This document shows, piece by piece, positions 1 to 6,650 of a stretch of DNA of 7,569 bases (the stretch's first letter is position 1; each line of letters opens with the position of its first letter). A model generated the notes under the pieces. That model did no database searches, was not told the origin of the DNA, and saw nothing but the letters and a program-made list of their open reading frames with translations. Origin of the DNA: Treponema sp. (GTDB taxonomy: Bacteria > Spirochaetota > Spirochaetia > Treponematales > Breznakiellaceae); NCBI GenBank assembly GCA_031277045.1, contig JAISLX010000154.1:1-7569 (forward strand). Direction: 5' to 3'. The position numbers and the translations under genes are program-made.

Positions 1-620
1 GGGCCGGCCTTTGTTCCCAGGAGCAGGGGATACCAGATGATGTAGGTTCCCCCCGGAAAGCGGCGCAGGGCCTCCTCCAGGCCGGGGATAAGCCGGCGGT
101 AGTCTTCTTTTAGTTCGTAAGACGGATCGATAAGGATAAGGCCCCGGCGGGATTCGGGGGGCAGGATGGACTTGAGGCCCCCGGGGCCGTCTTCTTTCCT
201 TAGCCGGAAACGGCGGTCCCCGCCGAGGAGGGCCTCCAGGGCGGCAAAATCCGCGGGGTGCAGCTCGAAACAGCAGGCCCGGTCCTGGGGCCGTAACAGT
301 TCCGCCGCCAGGAGGGGGGAGCCGGCGTAGACCGGGGAGGCGCCGTAAAATTTTCCGGCGATCCGCAGATAGCGGGAGATCATGATACCGCAGCTTTCCC
401 CCTCCGCCTCCGGGGGGAATCTGCCGATACCCCGGACCCACTCCCGGTTCTGGGCGGCGAAGCCCTGGTCCAAACGGTAGGAACCGGCGCCGGCGTGGGT
501 GTCGGCGTAGAGGAAGGGTTTCGGCTTTTTGGCGAGGTACTCCAGGCAGGAAAGCAGGATTGCGTGCTTCAGTACGTCCGCCTGGTTCCCCGCGTGGAAG
601 CCGTGGCGGTAACTAAGCAC
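1..620 (-). CDS. rlmJ: 23S rRNA (adenine(2030)-N6)-methyltransferase RlmJ, partial (C-terminus beyond left edge)
   Basis: The product transfers a methyl group from S-adenosylmethionine to N6 of A2030 (E. coli numbering) of 23S rRNA, acting on rRNA in the cytoplasm. Reading left from a GTG start at 620-618 gives 206 uninterrupted codons. The N-terminus MLSYRHGFHAGNQADVLKH is the family hallmark. The SAM-binding motif DTHAGAGSY lies at residues 40-48, and the catalytic-type motif RRGLILIDPSYE at 158-169 has D165 where E. coli has D164. Y4, H6 and K18, which I recall being tested in the E. coli enzyme, are present. The usual catalytic DPPY is DPSY here, which I believe is a tolerated family variant. 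GTG is chosen because the conserved family start begins exactly there; no ATG or TTG alternative fits. The family length is about 280 residues, so roughly a quarter is missing off the edge. It is divergent from the transporter operon and probably unrelated to it in function. Confidence 0.95.
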   Translation of the reverse strand, partial: MLSYRHGFHAGNQADVLKHAILLSCLEYLAKKPKPFLYADTHAGAGSYRLDQGFAAQNREWVRGIGRFPPEAEGESCGIMISRYLRIAGKFYGASPVYAGSPLLAAELLRPQDRACCFELHPADFAALEALLGGDRRFRLRKEDGPGGLKSILPPESRRGLILIDPSYELKEDYRRLIPGLEEALRRFPGGTYIIWYPLLLGTKAG

Positions 621-626
621 GGCGTT

Positions 627-640
627 CCCCGCCGCCGGGG
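627..640 (-). promoter_or_regulatory. rlmJ ribosome binding site inside a small GC hairpin
   Basis: On the minus strand the rlmJ leader carries a GGGG Shine-Dalgarno core at 630-627, six bases before the GTG start. It lies in the inverted repeat CCCCG / CGGGG (five pairs, four-base loop), which in the mRNA would partly hide the ribosome site. The repeat is visible in the sequence; an effect on translation is inference, and in such GC-rich DNA a five-pair stem can occur by chance. Confidence 0.35.
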
Positions 641-668
641 GCCCTGTGGAAAAGCGGGAAGAAACAAT

Positions 669-697
669 TTGACAGTCTTATGATCATACTATATTAT
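669..697 (+). promoter_or_regulatory. Sigma70-like promoter P1 for the binding-protein gene
   Basis: A perfect -35 box TTGACA is at 669-674. After a 17-base spacer comes TATTAT (692-697), five of six matches to the -10 consensus. The region from 676 to 708 is markedly AT-rich in an otherwise GC-rich window. Transcription would start near 704, leaving a leader of about 54 bases before the ATG at 758. Spacing, match and position all agree, so this is the strongest promoter visible here. Confidence 0.85.
679..688. repeat. 10-bp perfect palindrome in the P1 spacer (candidate operator)
   Basis: TATGATCATA reads the same on both strands and lies between the -35 and -10 boxes of P1, where a bound repressor would block RNA polymerase. 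The core ATGATC recurs at exactly the same distance from TTGACA in the second promoter at 2667-2672. The palindrome is seen directly; its role as an operator is inferred. Confidence 0.4.
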
Positions 698-698
698 A
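693..698 (-). promoter_or_regulatory. Possible -10 box of a divergent rlmJ promoter
   Basis: On the minus strand 698-693 reads TATAAT, a perfect -10 hexamer, about 73 bases before the rlmJ start. No recognisable -35 box lies 16-18 bases upstream, where the sequence is mainly CCCCACAC. It overlaps the -10 box of P1 on the other strand, so it may only reflect the AT-rich P1 element. If used, the two promoters would compete for polymerase. Confidence 0.3.
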
Positions 699-715
699 AA
701 CACTATAGCTGTGTG

Positions 716-733
716 TGGGGGTTCACGCCCCCA
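716..733 (+). promoter_or_regulatory. 5'-UTR hairpin of the binding-protein mRNA
   Basis: TGGGGG (716-721) and CCCCCA (728-733) form a perfect six-pair GC-rich stem with the six-base loop TTCACG. It starts about 12 bases after the expected transcription start and ends 14 bases before the ribosome site. It is not followed by a U run, so it is not an intrinsic terminator. A 5' stabilising hairpin is the simplest reading; no known riboswitch is recognised. Confidence 0.5.
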
Positions 734-746
734 AATTTTGAGTATC

Positions 747-753
747 GGAGGAA
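747..753 (+). promoter_or_regulatory. Ribosome binding site setting the binding-protein start
   Basis: GGAGGAA at 747-753 lies five to six bases before the ATG at 758. It selects this start over an in-frame ATG at 680, which lies inside P1 upstream of the expected transcript start. The start at 758 also gives a textbook signal peptide. Confidence 0.9.
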
Positions 754-757
754 CAAG

Positions 758-2575
758 ATGAAACTAGCAAAAAAAATTGGCCTTATTGCGCTGATTTTTG
801 TAATGAGCGTCGGCATTGTCTTCGCCAAGGGACAAGCTGGCACGGAATCTGCAGGGGGGGGGGCGGCCGCAAGCTCCGCTCCCGCCGCGCCTGGTAGTCT
901 GCCCCGGAAGGAGACCTTGTATTTTAACGGTATCTTGTGGGACAAGGTAAACAGTTGGAATCCCTACCACGTGGGCGGCAATGCATTCGGCATTACCCCC
1001 AATACCGCTCTGTCCCGGCAGCTTATTTATGAGACGCTGTTTGTCTATGACCTCCTGACCGGTACGCTGAAACCCCAGTTGGCCGACTCTTACGCATGGA
1101 ACGGCCAGACCCTGACGATCCAGCTTAACAAAAAAGTTAAATTCTGGGACGGCAAGCCCATGACCAGCGCCGATGTGGTCAATTCCTACCAACTGCAGAA
1201 AACTTACGCCACCGGCGGTTCCGCGTGGTGGCCCTACATCGATTCTGTCACCGCCCAGGGGGATTACACGGTGGTAATCAAGGGGAATCCCTCGCATTTC
1301 AACCCTAAACAGATCGAAACCTCAATTAGCGCCCTGTACATCACCCAAAAAGCGGAGTTGGACAAGGTGGTGGCGCAGATCGGGAACGCCCAGACGGCTC
1401 TGGGCCAGTGGACCAATATTGCCGGGGATCAGATAGAAACCCAGTCCGGTACGGGCCCCTACAAGCCCTATATCTGGGACGAGACCAAGGCGGTTCTCCA
1501 GCGGGTGGATACCTACTGGGGCGTAGCCCGGTACGGCAAACTCCCGCCCCCCCGGTATATCGCCCATTCCATTTACAAGGATAACGCCACCGGCGACGCG
1601 GCCTTCCGGGCGGCGGAGGTTGATATTTCCCAGCAGTTTATCTCCTCGGTCTGGACCATGTTCAACGCGAACATCTCCACCTTCATCCCCCAGGCCCCCT
1701 ACTATTTCCCCGGCCAGATCCCCATGCTGGTGTACAACACCAAGGATCCCCGGCTTGCCGATCCGGCGGTCCGCAAGGCCATTGCCATGGCCCTGGACTA
1801 TAACACCATCGGGAAGAACGCCATGTCCGGCTACACCGCCCCCCTGACGGCTTCCCTCATGCTTCCCACCCCCTCTGAACAGGCTTTAATCGACGCCAAC
1901 GCCCTTAAGCCCTACCAGTGGAGTCAGAATCTGCAGGAAGCGGTGGCCGCCGCCAATAAAATTCTGGACGACGCCGGCTGGGTCAAGGGGGCGGACGGTA
2001 TCCGCGCCAAGGGCGGCGTAAAGCTTTCCGGTCTCCGGGCCGAATGTCCCCAGGGCTGGTCCGACTGGAACGCCACATTGGAAGTGGTGGCCCAGGCGGG
2101 GAAACTTATCGGTATTGATATTCAGACCTATTTCCCCATTTATACGGTGTACCTTCAGGATTATCAGAACGGGACCTTCGACATGGTTATGTTCGGGTAC
2201 GGCGGCGTCGGGATCTCCAATCCCTGGGGCCGGGCCTACGCGGCCATGAGCAGCGCCGATATTCCCCCGGAGGGGACCCCCAACTCCATCGGGAACTTTG
2301 GCCGCTGGATCAACAAAGAAGCCTCCGACATCATCACCCAGATCGCCACTGAAACCGACGCCGCCAAGCTTAAACAACTGTGGACCAGGCTCAACATCAT
2401 CTACCTCCAGGAAATGCCCTGCGCCGGCCTTATGTACCGCCCCGGCGTGTTCCACACGGTGAACGAGACCGTATGGACCGGCTATCCCAAGATGAACGAC
2501 GGTTCCGGGGTTCCCCCGACCTTGTGCTCAGACGGTTACGGGATCAAAGGACTGTATAACCTTAAAAACAAATAG
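758..2575 (+). CDS. ABC transporter extracellular solute-binding protein, family 5 (Opp/Dpp/oligosaccharide type)
   Basis: This is the substrate-capturing periplasmic component of an Opp/Dpp-family importer, 605 residues long. Residues 1-23 are a Sec signal peptide (MKLAKKIG, then a hydrophobic core) with likely cleavage at VFA|KG. There is no lipobox cysteine, so it should be a soluble periplasmic protein or use another anchor. Residues 24-50 form a Gly/Ala/Ser/Pro-rich linker encoded partly by a G10 tract. The SBP_bac_5 domain follows from about residue 53, with typical elements such as IYETLF, LKPQLADSY, VKFWDGKPMTSADV and PAVRKAIAMALD. Eighteen tryptophans (about 3%) and the C-terminal pattern WTGYP...PP...LYNLK resemble the oligosaccharide-binding branch I recall from Thermotoga. 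The ligand could equally be an oligopeptide. It is the first gene of the transporter locus and is separated from the permeases by a terminator. Confidence 0.92.
   Translation: MKLAKKIGLIALIFVMSVGIVFAKGQAGTESAGGGAAASSAPAAPGSLPRKETLYFNGILWDKVNSWNPYHVGGNAFGITPNTALSRQLIYETLFVYDLLTGTLKPQLADSYAWNGQTLTIQLNKKVKFWDGKPMTSADVVNSYQLQKTYATGGSAWWPYIDSVTAQGDYTVVIKGNPSHFNPKQIETSISALYITQKAELDKVVAQIGNAQTALGQWTNIAGDQIETQSGTGPYKPYIWDETKAVLQRVDTYWGVARYGKLPPPRYIAHSIYKDNATGDAAFRAAEVDISQQFISSVWTMFNANISTFIPQAPYYFPGQIPMLVYNTKDPRLADPAVRKAIAMALDYNTIGKNAMSGYTAPLTASLMLPTPSEQALIDANALKPYQWSQNLQEAVAAANKILDDAGWVKGADGIRAKGGVKLSGLRAECPQGWSDWNATLEVVAQAGKLIGIDIQTYFPIYTVYLQDYQNGTFDMVMFGYGGVGISNPWGRAYAAMSSADIPPEGTPNSIGNFGRWINKEASDIITQIATETDAAKLKQLWTRLNIIYLQEMPCAGLMYRPGVFHTVNETVWTGYPKMNDGSGVPPTLCSDGYGIKGLYNLKNK
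854..863 (+). repeat. G10 homopolymer tract inside the binding-protein gene
   Basis: Ten consecutive G bases encode Gly33-Gly35 and the first base of Ala36, just after the signal peptide. In the form shown the frame is open. Losing one G would bring a TAA at 948-950 into frame, and gaining one would bring a TAG at 895-897 into frame. Long G tracts are prone to slipped-strand mispairing, and poly-G tracts are known phase-variation elements in Treponema pallidum. Whether this tract varies is not known. Confidence 0.9.
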
Positions 2576-2585
2576 CCTTACTACC

Positions 2586-2612
2586 AAGGCGGCCCCGCCG
2601 GGGCCGCCTTTT
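2586..2612 (+). terminator. Intrinsic terminator after the binding-protein gene
   Basis: AAGGCGGCCCC (2586-2596), a three-base loop GCC and GGGGCCGCCTT (2600-2610) form a perfect 11-pair GC-rich stem. It runs into TTTT (2609-2612), starting 10 bases after the stop codon. It would end most transcripts from P1 and let some read through, a common way to make binding protein in excess of membrane subunits. The U run is short, so leakage is plausible. Confidence 0.88.
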
Positions 2613-2655
2613 CTATGCCCCGGTTCTTCCTATGGAATTTTCAGGGGAAAATAAT

Positions 2656-2684
2656 TTGACAAGTACATGATCCTGTCATAGTTT
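2656..2684 (+). promoter_or_regulatory. Promoter P2 for the permease-ATPase genes
   Basis: A perfect -35 box TTGACA is at 2656-2661. At 17 bases spacing the -10 position reads TAGTTT (2679-2684), only three of six matches, so it is weaker than P1 or needs an activator. AATTTGACA and ATGATC occur at identical relative positions in P1 and P2. TGACA (2657-2661) and TGTCA (2674-2678) also form an inverted repeat across the spacer. The placement between a terminator and a four-gene block supports a real promoter. Confidence 0.6.
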
Positions 2685-2690
2685 TAGTGT

Positions 2691-2725
2691 GAGATCGGCT
2701 TTGCCGTCTCTTGTTGATTTCTTTT
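2691..2725 (+). promoter_or_regulatory. Terminator-like hairpin in the permease leader (possible attenuator)
   Basis: GAGA-T-CGGC (2691-2699) pairs with GCCG-TCTC (2703-2710) around a TTT loop, giving eight pairs with one bulged T. The T-rich stretch TTGTTGATTTCTTTT (2711-2725) follows directly. This is the form of a weak intrinsic terminator, placed between P2 and the permease start. It could attenuate transcription entering the operon. No competing antiterminator or recognised regulator site is evident, so the role is inference. Confidence 0.45.
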
Positions 2726-2728
2726 GCG

Positions 2729-2734
2729 GGAAGG
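2729..2734 (+). promoter_or_regulatory. Ribosome binding site setting the first permease start
   Basis: GGAAGG at 2729-2734 is six bases before the ATG at 2741. An in-frame TTG at 2711 lies upstream of this site with no ribosome site of its own, so 2741 is preferred. Confidence 0.75.
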
Positions 2735-2740
2735 TTAGCG

Positions 2741-3754
2741 ATGAACGGATATTGGAAATATCTGGGGAAAAAATCCGGCTGGTACCTGGTCACCCTTTTT
2801 GTGGCGGTGCTGCTCAATTTCCTCCTGCCCCGGCTTATCCCCGGAAACCCGGTGGATTCCCTGGTTGCCAACGCCGCTGCGGGTATGACCGACGCCCAGG
2901 CAATTAAGCGAATCTACGACGCCTATATGACGGAATTCGGCCTGGACAAACCAATCTGGCAACAGTTCTTTATTTACATCGGCAAGCTGTTCCAGGGGGA
3001 TATGGGGAAGTCCTTCAATCAATACCCCAGGGAGGTTTCGGAAATTATTTCCACCGCCGTGCCCTGGACCCTGCGGCTCCAGATTCCCGCCATCATCACC
3101 GGCTGGTTCCTGGGCAACTCCCTGGGGGCCCTGGCGGCCTACCGTAAGGGAATTTTTGACAAGGTGTTTTTTCCCTTCTTTCTTTTTATCGCCGCCATCC
3201 CCGCCTTTGGCCTGGGGATCGTGCTGGTCCATTTTTTGGCCAATACCTTCCACCTGTTTCCCGGCCGCCTGGGCTACGCCTTTGACATGCTCATCAACTG
3301 GAAAAGCCCCGCCTTTCTCCTTTCGGTGCTGAACCATTACCGCCTGCCCTTCCTTACCATGGTGCTGGTGGCCATCGGCGGCCAGTCCCTGGGGATGCGG
3401 GAAATGTCGATCTATGAACTCAACGCCGATTACGTTAAGTACAGCCGGCTTTTAGGGATAAAAGACAATAAAATTGTGTGGTACGTGTTCCGCAACGCCA
3501 TGCTCCCCCAGATCACCGGCCTGGCCCTTTCCCTGGGGACCATGGTGGGGGGTAACCTTATCGCGGAGATCGTCTTTAGTTATCCCGGTATCGGGACCAC
3601 CATGCTCCTGGGGATCAGTTCCCAGGACTTCCCCCTCATATCGGGCTGCACCTTGGTGGTTACCGTCACGGTGCTGGCGGCCAATTTCCTGGTAGATATT
3701 GTCTGCGGCCTCATCGATCCCCGGATCAGGCTTACCCAGCAGGAGGAGGGTTAA
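2741..3754 (+). CDS. ABC transporter permease, DppB/OppB family
   Basis: This is the first inner-membrane subunit of the importer, forming the translocation channel with the next gene's product. At 337 residues it has the usual length for the family. The N-terminal signature LPRLIPGNPVDS is at about 29-40 after a first membrane helix at roughly 14-33. The external loop typical of DppB follows (FGLDKPIWQQFFIYIGKLFQGDMGKS, about 66-91). The BPD_transp_1 core spans about 108-330, with helices near 112-132, 143-168, 203-218, 258-278 and 304-324. The EAA loop that contacts an ATPase is ADYVKYSRLLGIKDNKIVWY, residues 229-248, followed by RNAMLPQ. The C-terminal signature IDPRIR is at 325-330. The stop codon directly abuts the next gene's ATG. 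The substrate cannot be told from the permease; the locus name could be dpp-, opp- or oligosaccharide-type, so no symbol is given. Confidence 0.94.
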   Translation: MNGYWKYLGKKSGWYLVTLFVAVLLNFLLPRLIPGNPVDSLVANAAAGMTDAQAIKRIYDAYMTEFGLDKPIWQQFFIYIGKLFQGDMGKSFNQYPREVSEIISTAVPWTLRLQIPAIITGWFLGNSLGALAAYRKGIFDKVFFPFFLFIAAIPAFGLGIVLVHFLANTFHLFPGRLGYAFDMLINWKSPAFLLSVLNHYRLPFLTMVLVAIGGQSLGMREMSIYELNADYVKYSRLLGIKDNKIVWYVFRNAMLPQITGLALSLGTMVGGNLIAEIVFSYPGIGTTMLLGISSQDFPLISGCTLVVTVTVLAANFLVDIVCGLIDPRIRLTQQEEG

Positions 3755-4714
3755 ATGGGACACCTATTCAGCACCGCCTTTAAGTCGGGCAAATTCCGTT
3801 TTGGTTTTATCGTTCTTTCCCTGGTTCTCCTTTTAGTGGTTTTTTTCCCCGTCTTTAACCATACCGATCCCCTGTCCATGGAAGGGGGCCTTTTCGAGCG
3901 GCCCAACCTCCTGGAATATCTGGGGGGAATATCGCGGGAAGAAGCGGGGCCCACCGCGGAGGAGCAGGCCGTGGCCGATGACATTATGGCCCAGTTCGGC
4001 CTCTCCGCCGTGGTCAAGGAGACCCCGAAGGTCCTGCACGTCCTGGGGACCGACAACTTTGGCCGGGATACCCTGGTGGAACTGGTGGCCGCCACCCGGA
4101 CCAGCCTGCTTATCGGCCTTATCGCCGGTACGATTGCTACGATCATCGGCCTTTCGATTGGCCTTGTGGCCGGTTATTCCGGCGGCATGGTGGATAACGT
4201 CCTTTCCACGGTGACCAATATTTTTATCGTCATCCCCTCGTTTGTGATCCTGGTCCTGGTGTCGGTGAGTATCAATTCCCGGAATTTCCTGACCACCGCC
4301 CTTGTCATCGGGATCACCGCCTGGCCCTGGACCGCCCGTTCCGTCCGGGCTCAGACCACGAGTCTCCGGAACCGGGACCATGTGAACCTTTCCAAACTTT
4401 CCGGCCACTCCATGCCCCGGATCATCATTCGGGACGTGCTGCCCTATCTGGGTTCCTACGTGATGATGGCCTTTATCCTCCAGGTGGGTTCGGGGATTCT
4501 GTCCGAGGCAAGCCTTTCCATGCTGGGCCTGGGGCCCCAAAACGTGGCGAGCCTGGGGCTTATGATGAACTGGGCCATGACCTTTAGCGCTCTGCCGGTG
4601 GGGGCGTGGTGGGCCTTTCTCCCGGTCGTATTGATGATAGCCCTCATCACATTCTCCCTTAATCTGATTAACTCCGGGCTGGATCAGATTTTCAATCCCC
4701 AGATAAGGAGTTGA
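3755..4714 (+). CDS. ABC transporter permease, DppC/OppC family
   Basis: This is the second inner-membrane subunit, a partner of the preceding DppB-like protein. It has 319 residues. A first membrane helix lies at about 14-34, followed by a soluble segment at roughly 36-97, rich in Glu and Ala, that is longer than in simple DppC proteins. The family signature [14 protein letters not shown] is at 97-110. The BPD_transp_1 core follows, with helices near 116-142, 152-172, 180-196, 236-256 and 284-306. The EAA loop [20 protein letters not shown] is at 207-226, followed by DVLP, and the C-terminus [14 protein letters not shown] matches the family's DPRLR-type ending. The ATG follows the previous stop with no gap, and AGGAGGAGG (3741-3749) inside the upstream gene gives a strong ribosome site. 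The long soluble segment resembles carbohydrate-type Opp-family permeases as I recall them, which is weak support for a sugar ligand. Confidence 0.93.
   Translation: MGHLFSTAFKSGKFRFGFIVLSLVLLLVVFFPVFNHTDPLSMEGGLFERPNLLEYLGGISREEAGPTAEEQAVADDIMAQFGLSAVVKETPKVLHVLGTDNFGRDTLVELVAATRTSLLIGLIAGTIATIIGLSIGLVAGYSGGMVDNVLSTVTNIFIVIPSFVILVLVSVSINSRNFLTTALVIGITAWPWTARSVRAQTTSLRNRDHVNLSKLSGHSMPRIIIRDVLPYLGSYVMMAFILQVGSGILSEASLSMLGLGPQNVASLGLMMNWAMTFSALPVGAWWAFLPVVLMIALITFSLNLINSGLDQIFNPQIRS
4705..4710 (+). promoter_or_regulatory. Ribosome binding site setting the first ATPase start
   Basis: AAGGAG at 4705-4710 is six bases before the ATG at 4717. The in-frame TTG at 4711 is too close and the ATG at 4726 too far, so 4717 is the best start. 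The site lies within the last codons of the upstream permease, giving translational coupling. Confidence 0.8.
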
Positions 4715-4716
4715 TT

Positions 4717-5805
4717 ATGGCCGCCATGCTGGAAATAAAAAACCTGACAACCTACTACAAAACCCGGATGAACGAAAAGATCTGTTCCGTGGACAATGTG
4801 TCTTTCACTCTGGAAAACGGAAAATCCCTGGGGATCGCCGGGGAGTCAGGCTGCGGAAAGTCCACCCTGGCCATGAGCGTTATGGGCTATTATTTTCCGC
4901 CCCTGTACTACGAGTCAGGCAGTATCATTATTGACGGCAAGGATATTACCTCCCTCAATCCCGATACTATCCGGCAGACCGTGCTGGGCACCGAAATTGC
5001 CTATATTCCCCAGGCGGCCATGAACGCCCTGAACCCTACCAGGAAGATCATGCGTTTTATCGAGGACGTGCTGAAGGCCCACAATTCCACCCTTTCCGGA
5101 AAGGAGATGCGGGAACTGGCGGAAGAACGCTTTAGTATTCTTAATCTGCCTCCCAAAGTGCTGGACCAGTACGCGGTGGAACTGTCCGGGGGGATGAAAC
5201 AGCGGACGGTTATCGCCATATCAACGATACTAAACCCCAAGGTTCTGATTGCCGACGAGCCTTCGTCGGCCCTGGACGTGTCCTCTCAAAAAATCGTAAT
5301 CAAGCTGCTCCACGATTTAATGGAGAAAGGCTTTGTCCGGTCCATGCTGTTCATCACCCACGAACTGCCCCTGCTGTTTAACGTTACCGACGACATTATG
5401 GTCATGTACGCCGGGGAGATCGTGGAGCGGGGGAGCGCCAGGGAAATGGTGTTTGATCCCCTGATGCCCTATTCCAAAGGGCTGATGAACTCGATCATCG
5501 TGCCGGAGGAGGGAACCCGGGGCCATATCCTGCAGGCCATACCGGGGGCGCCGCCCAATTTGAAGATCCGGCCCGAAGGCTGCCGTTTTTCCGGGCGCTG
5601 CCAATATGCGGCAATCTGCGAGGGAACCCTGAAAGACAGGGACGCGGGACCGGGAAGGAGTTACCGCTGCCGGCTGGAAGAAGGAAAACTGAGGGACCTG
5701 TACCGTGAGCAGGAAGAGAACATCAAAAGATTCCCTTTAATCTCGTACACCTATGTAAATGAGGAAATCGCCGCCGCGAAATCCGGGGAGGAGGAAACAT
5801 TATGA
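4717..5805 (+). CDS. ABC transporter ATP-binding protein, DppD/OppD family with oligopeptide/dipeptide C-terminal domain
   Basis: This cytoplasmic ATPase subunit hydrolyses ATP to drive import. It has 362 residues. Walker [10 protein letters not shown] is at 42-50, the Q-loop glutamine in [12 protein letters not shown] at Q99, the signature LSGGMKQR at 156-163, Walker B VLIADEP at 176-182 with E181, the D-loop SALD at 184-187 and the switch histidine H215 in ITHE. The oligo_HPY C-terminal domain contains IPGAPPNL and four cysteines C289, C295, C301 and C318. This matches the pattern that holds a [4Fe-4S] cluster in some Dpp ATPases. About 44 residues follow the last cysteine, a longer tail than usual. 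It starts two bases after the permease stop and overlaps the next gene by four bases (ATGA). All catalytic residues are intact. Confidence 0.95.
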   Translation: MAAMLEIKNLTTYYKTRMNEKICSVDNVSFTLENGKSLGIAGESGCGKSTLAMSVMGYYFPPLYYESGSIIIDGKDITSLNPDTIRQTVLGTEIAYIPQAAMNALNPTRKIMRFIEDVLKAHNSTLSGKEMRELAEERFSILNLPPKVLDQYAVELSGGMKQRTVIAISTILNPKVLIADEPSSALDVSSQKIVIKLLHDLMEKGFVRSMLFITHELPLLFNVTDDIMVMYAGEIVERGSAREMVFDPLMPYSKGLMNSIIVPEEGTRGHILQAIPGAPPNLKIRPEGCRFSGRCQYAAICEGTLKDRDAGPGRSYRCRLEEGKLRDLYREQEENIKRFPLISYTYVNEEIAAAKSGEEETL

Positions 5806-6650
5806 GCGATACTGTGGGCGGGAAAAAACCCGGCGAAGTATTTTTAAGCGCCAGTGGCCTGACTCGGGAATTCGGGACAGGGAAAAACAAAACCGTGGCG
5901 GTGAACAATGTGAACTTCGCGTTTCACCGGGGAGAAATTATCTCGATTGTTGGGGAAAGCGGGAGCGGAAAAACAACGCTGGCAAAGATGGTGCTGGGGC
6001 TCCTCAGCCCGTCGGCGGGGGAGATTGTCTTTGAGGGAAAACCCCGGGACATATCCAGCCAGAGCAAGCGGCGCCTTTACTGGCAGAACATCCAGGCCAT
6101 ATTTCAGGATCCCTTTTCCACCTACAACATCTTTAACAAAGTGGATGAAGTGCTGATGGACTGTATCCGCCTGCAAAGCGGACACCTCCGGGGCGGGGGA
6201 AATTTAAGCAAAGAAGAAAAGTTTGAGCGGATGAAGGACGCCTGTAAATTTGTCAATCTGAAATTCGAGGAACTGTCCAATAAATACCCCTTTGAACTAT
6301 CCGGCGGACAGATGCAGCGGCTGATGATCGCCCGGATCTTCATGCTTAAGCCGAAACTGCTTATCGCCGATGAACCCACTTCGATGATAGACGCATGTTC
6401 CCGTGCGACAATATTGGACATGCTCTTAAAACTGCGGGACGAGGTGGACATGACCATCGTGTTTATCACCCACGACATCGGACTGGCGTACTATATTTCC
6501 GATACCGTGTACATCATGGAACACGGCGTTATCGTGGAACAGGGAACCGCGGACGAGGCCATACTTCATCCCAAATCGGACTATACCAAACGGCTCTTGG
6601 GAGACGTGCCCAAAATCTACGAACCCTGGGACCTTACCAAGGCGGGTTAG
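5802..6650 (+). CDS. ABC transporter ATP-binding protein, DppF/OppF family, short form without Cys cluster domain
   Basis: This is the second ATPase, expected to pair with the preceding one. It has 282 residues. Walker [10 protein letters not shown] is at 51-59, the Q-loop FQDPFSTYN with Q102, the signature LSGGQMQR at 166-173, Walker B LLIADEP at 186-192 with E191, and H224 in ITHD. All catalytic positions are present. The D-loop region reads [12 protein letters not shown] rather than the common SALDVSVQ. I recall SMVDAS forms from Opp-family ATPases beside cellobiose-type binding proteins, which hints at a carbohydrate ligand. The protein ends soon after [15 protein letters not shown]. It lacks the GC-rich-Cys oligo_HPY tail of typical DppF (about 320 residues), and nothing suggests truncation because the stop is clean. 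The ATG overlaps the upstream TGA, with GGGGAGGAGG (5785-5794) as ribosome site. It is the last gene of the operon. Confidence 0.94.
   Translation: MSDTVGGKKPGEVFLSASGLTREFGTGKNKTVAVNNVNFAFHRGEIISIVGESGSGKTTLAKMVLGLLSPSAGEIVFEGKPRDISSQSKRRLYWQNIQAIFQDPFSTYNIFNKVDEVLMDCIRLQSGHLRGGGNLSKEEKFERMKDACKFVNLKFEELSNKYPFELSGGQMQRLMIARIFMLKPKLLIADEPTSMIDACSRATILDMLLKLRDEVDMTIVFITHDIGLAYYISDTVYIMEHGVIVEQGTADEAILHPKSDYTKRLLGDVPKIYEPWDLTKAG

Noticed and set aside
495..683. Open frame on the plus strand opposite rlmJ
   Set aside because: It is antisense to a strongly conserved RlmJ coding region, has no family resemblance and has no ribosome site.
680..757. Upstream in-frame extension of the binding protein from an ATG at 680
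   Set aside because: It starts between the -35 and -10 boxes of P1, so it would not be transcribed from P1. The ATG at 758 has a strong ribosome site and a proper signal peptide.
621..757. Possible riboswitch in the binding-protein leader
   Set aside because: The leader is only about 54 bases from the predicted start of transcription and contains one simple hairpin, too little for any riboswitch class I recognise.
3833..4540. Long minus-strand open frame (235 codons) opposite the second permease
   Set aside because: It is low-complexity in Gly, His and Asp, as expected from the complement of a GC-rich membrane protein gene, and matches no family I recognise.
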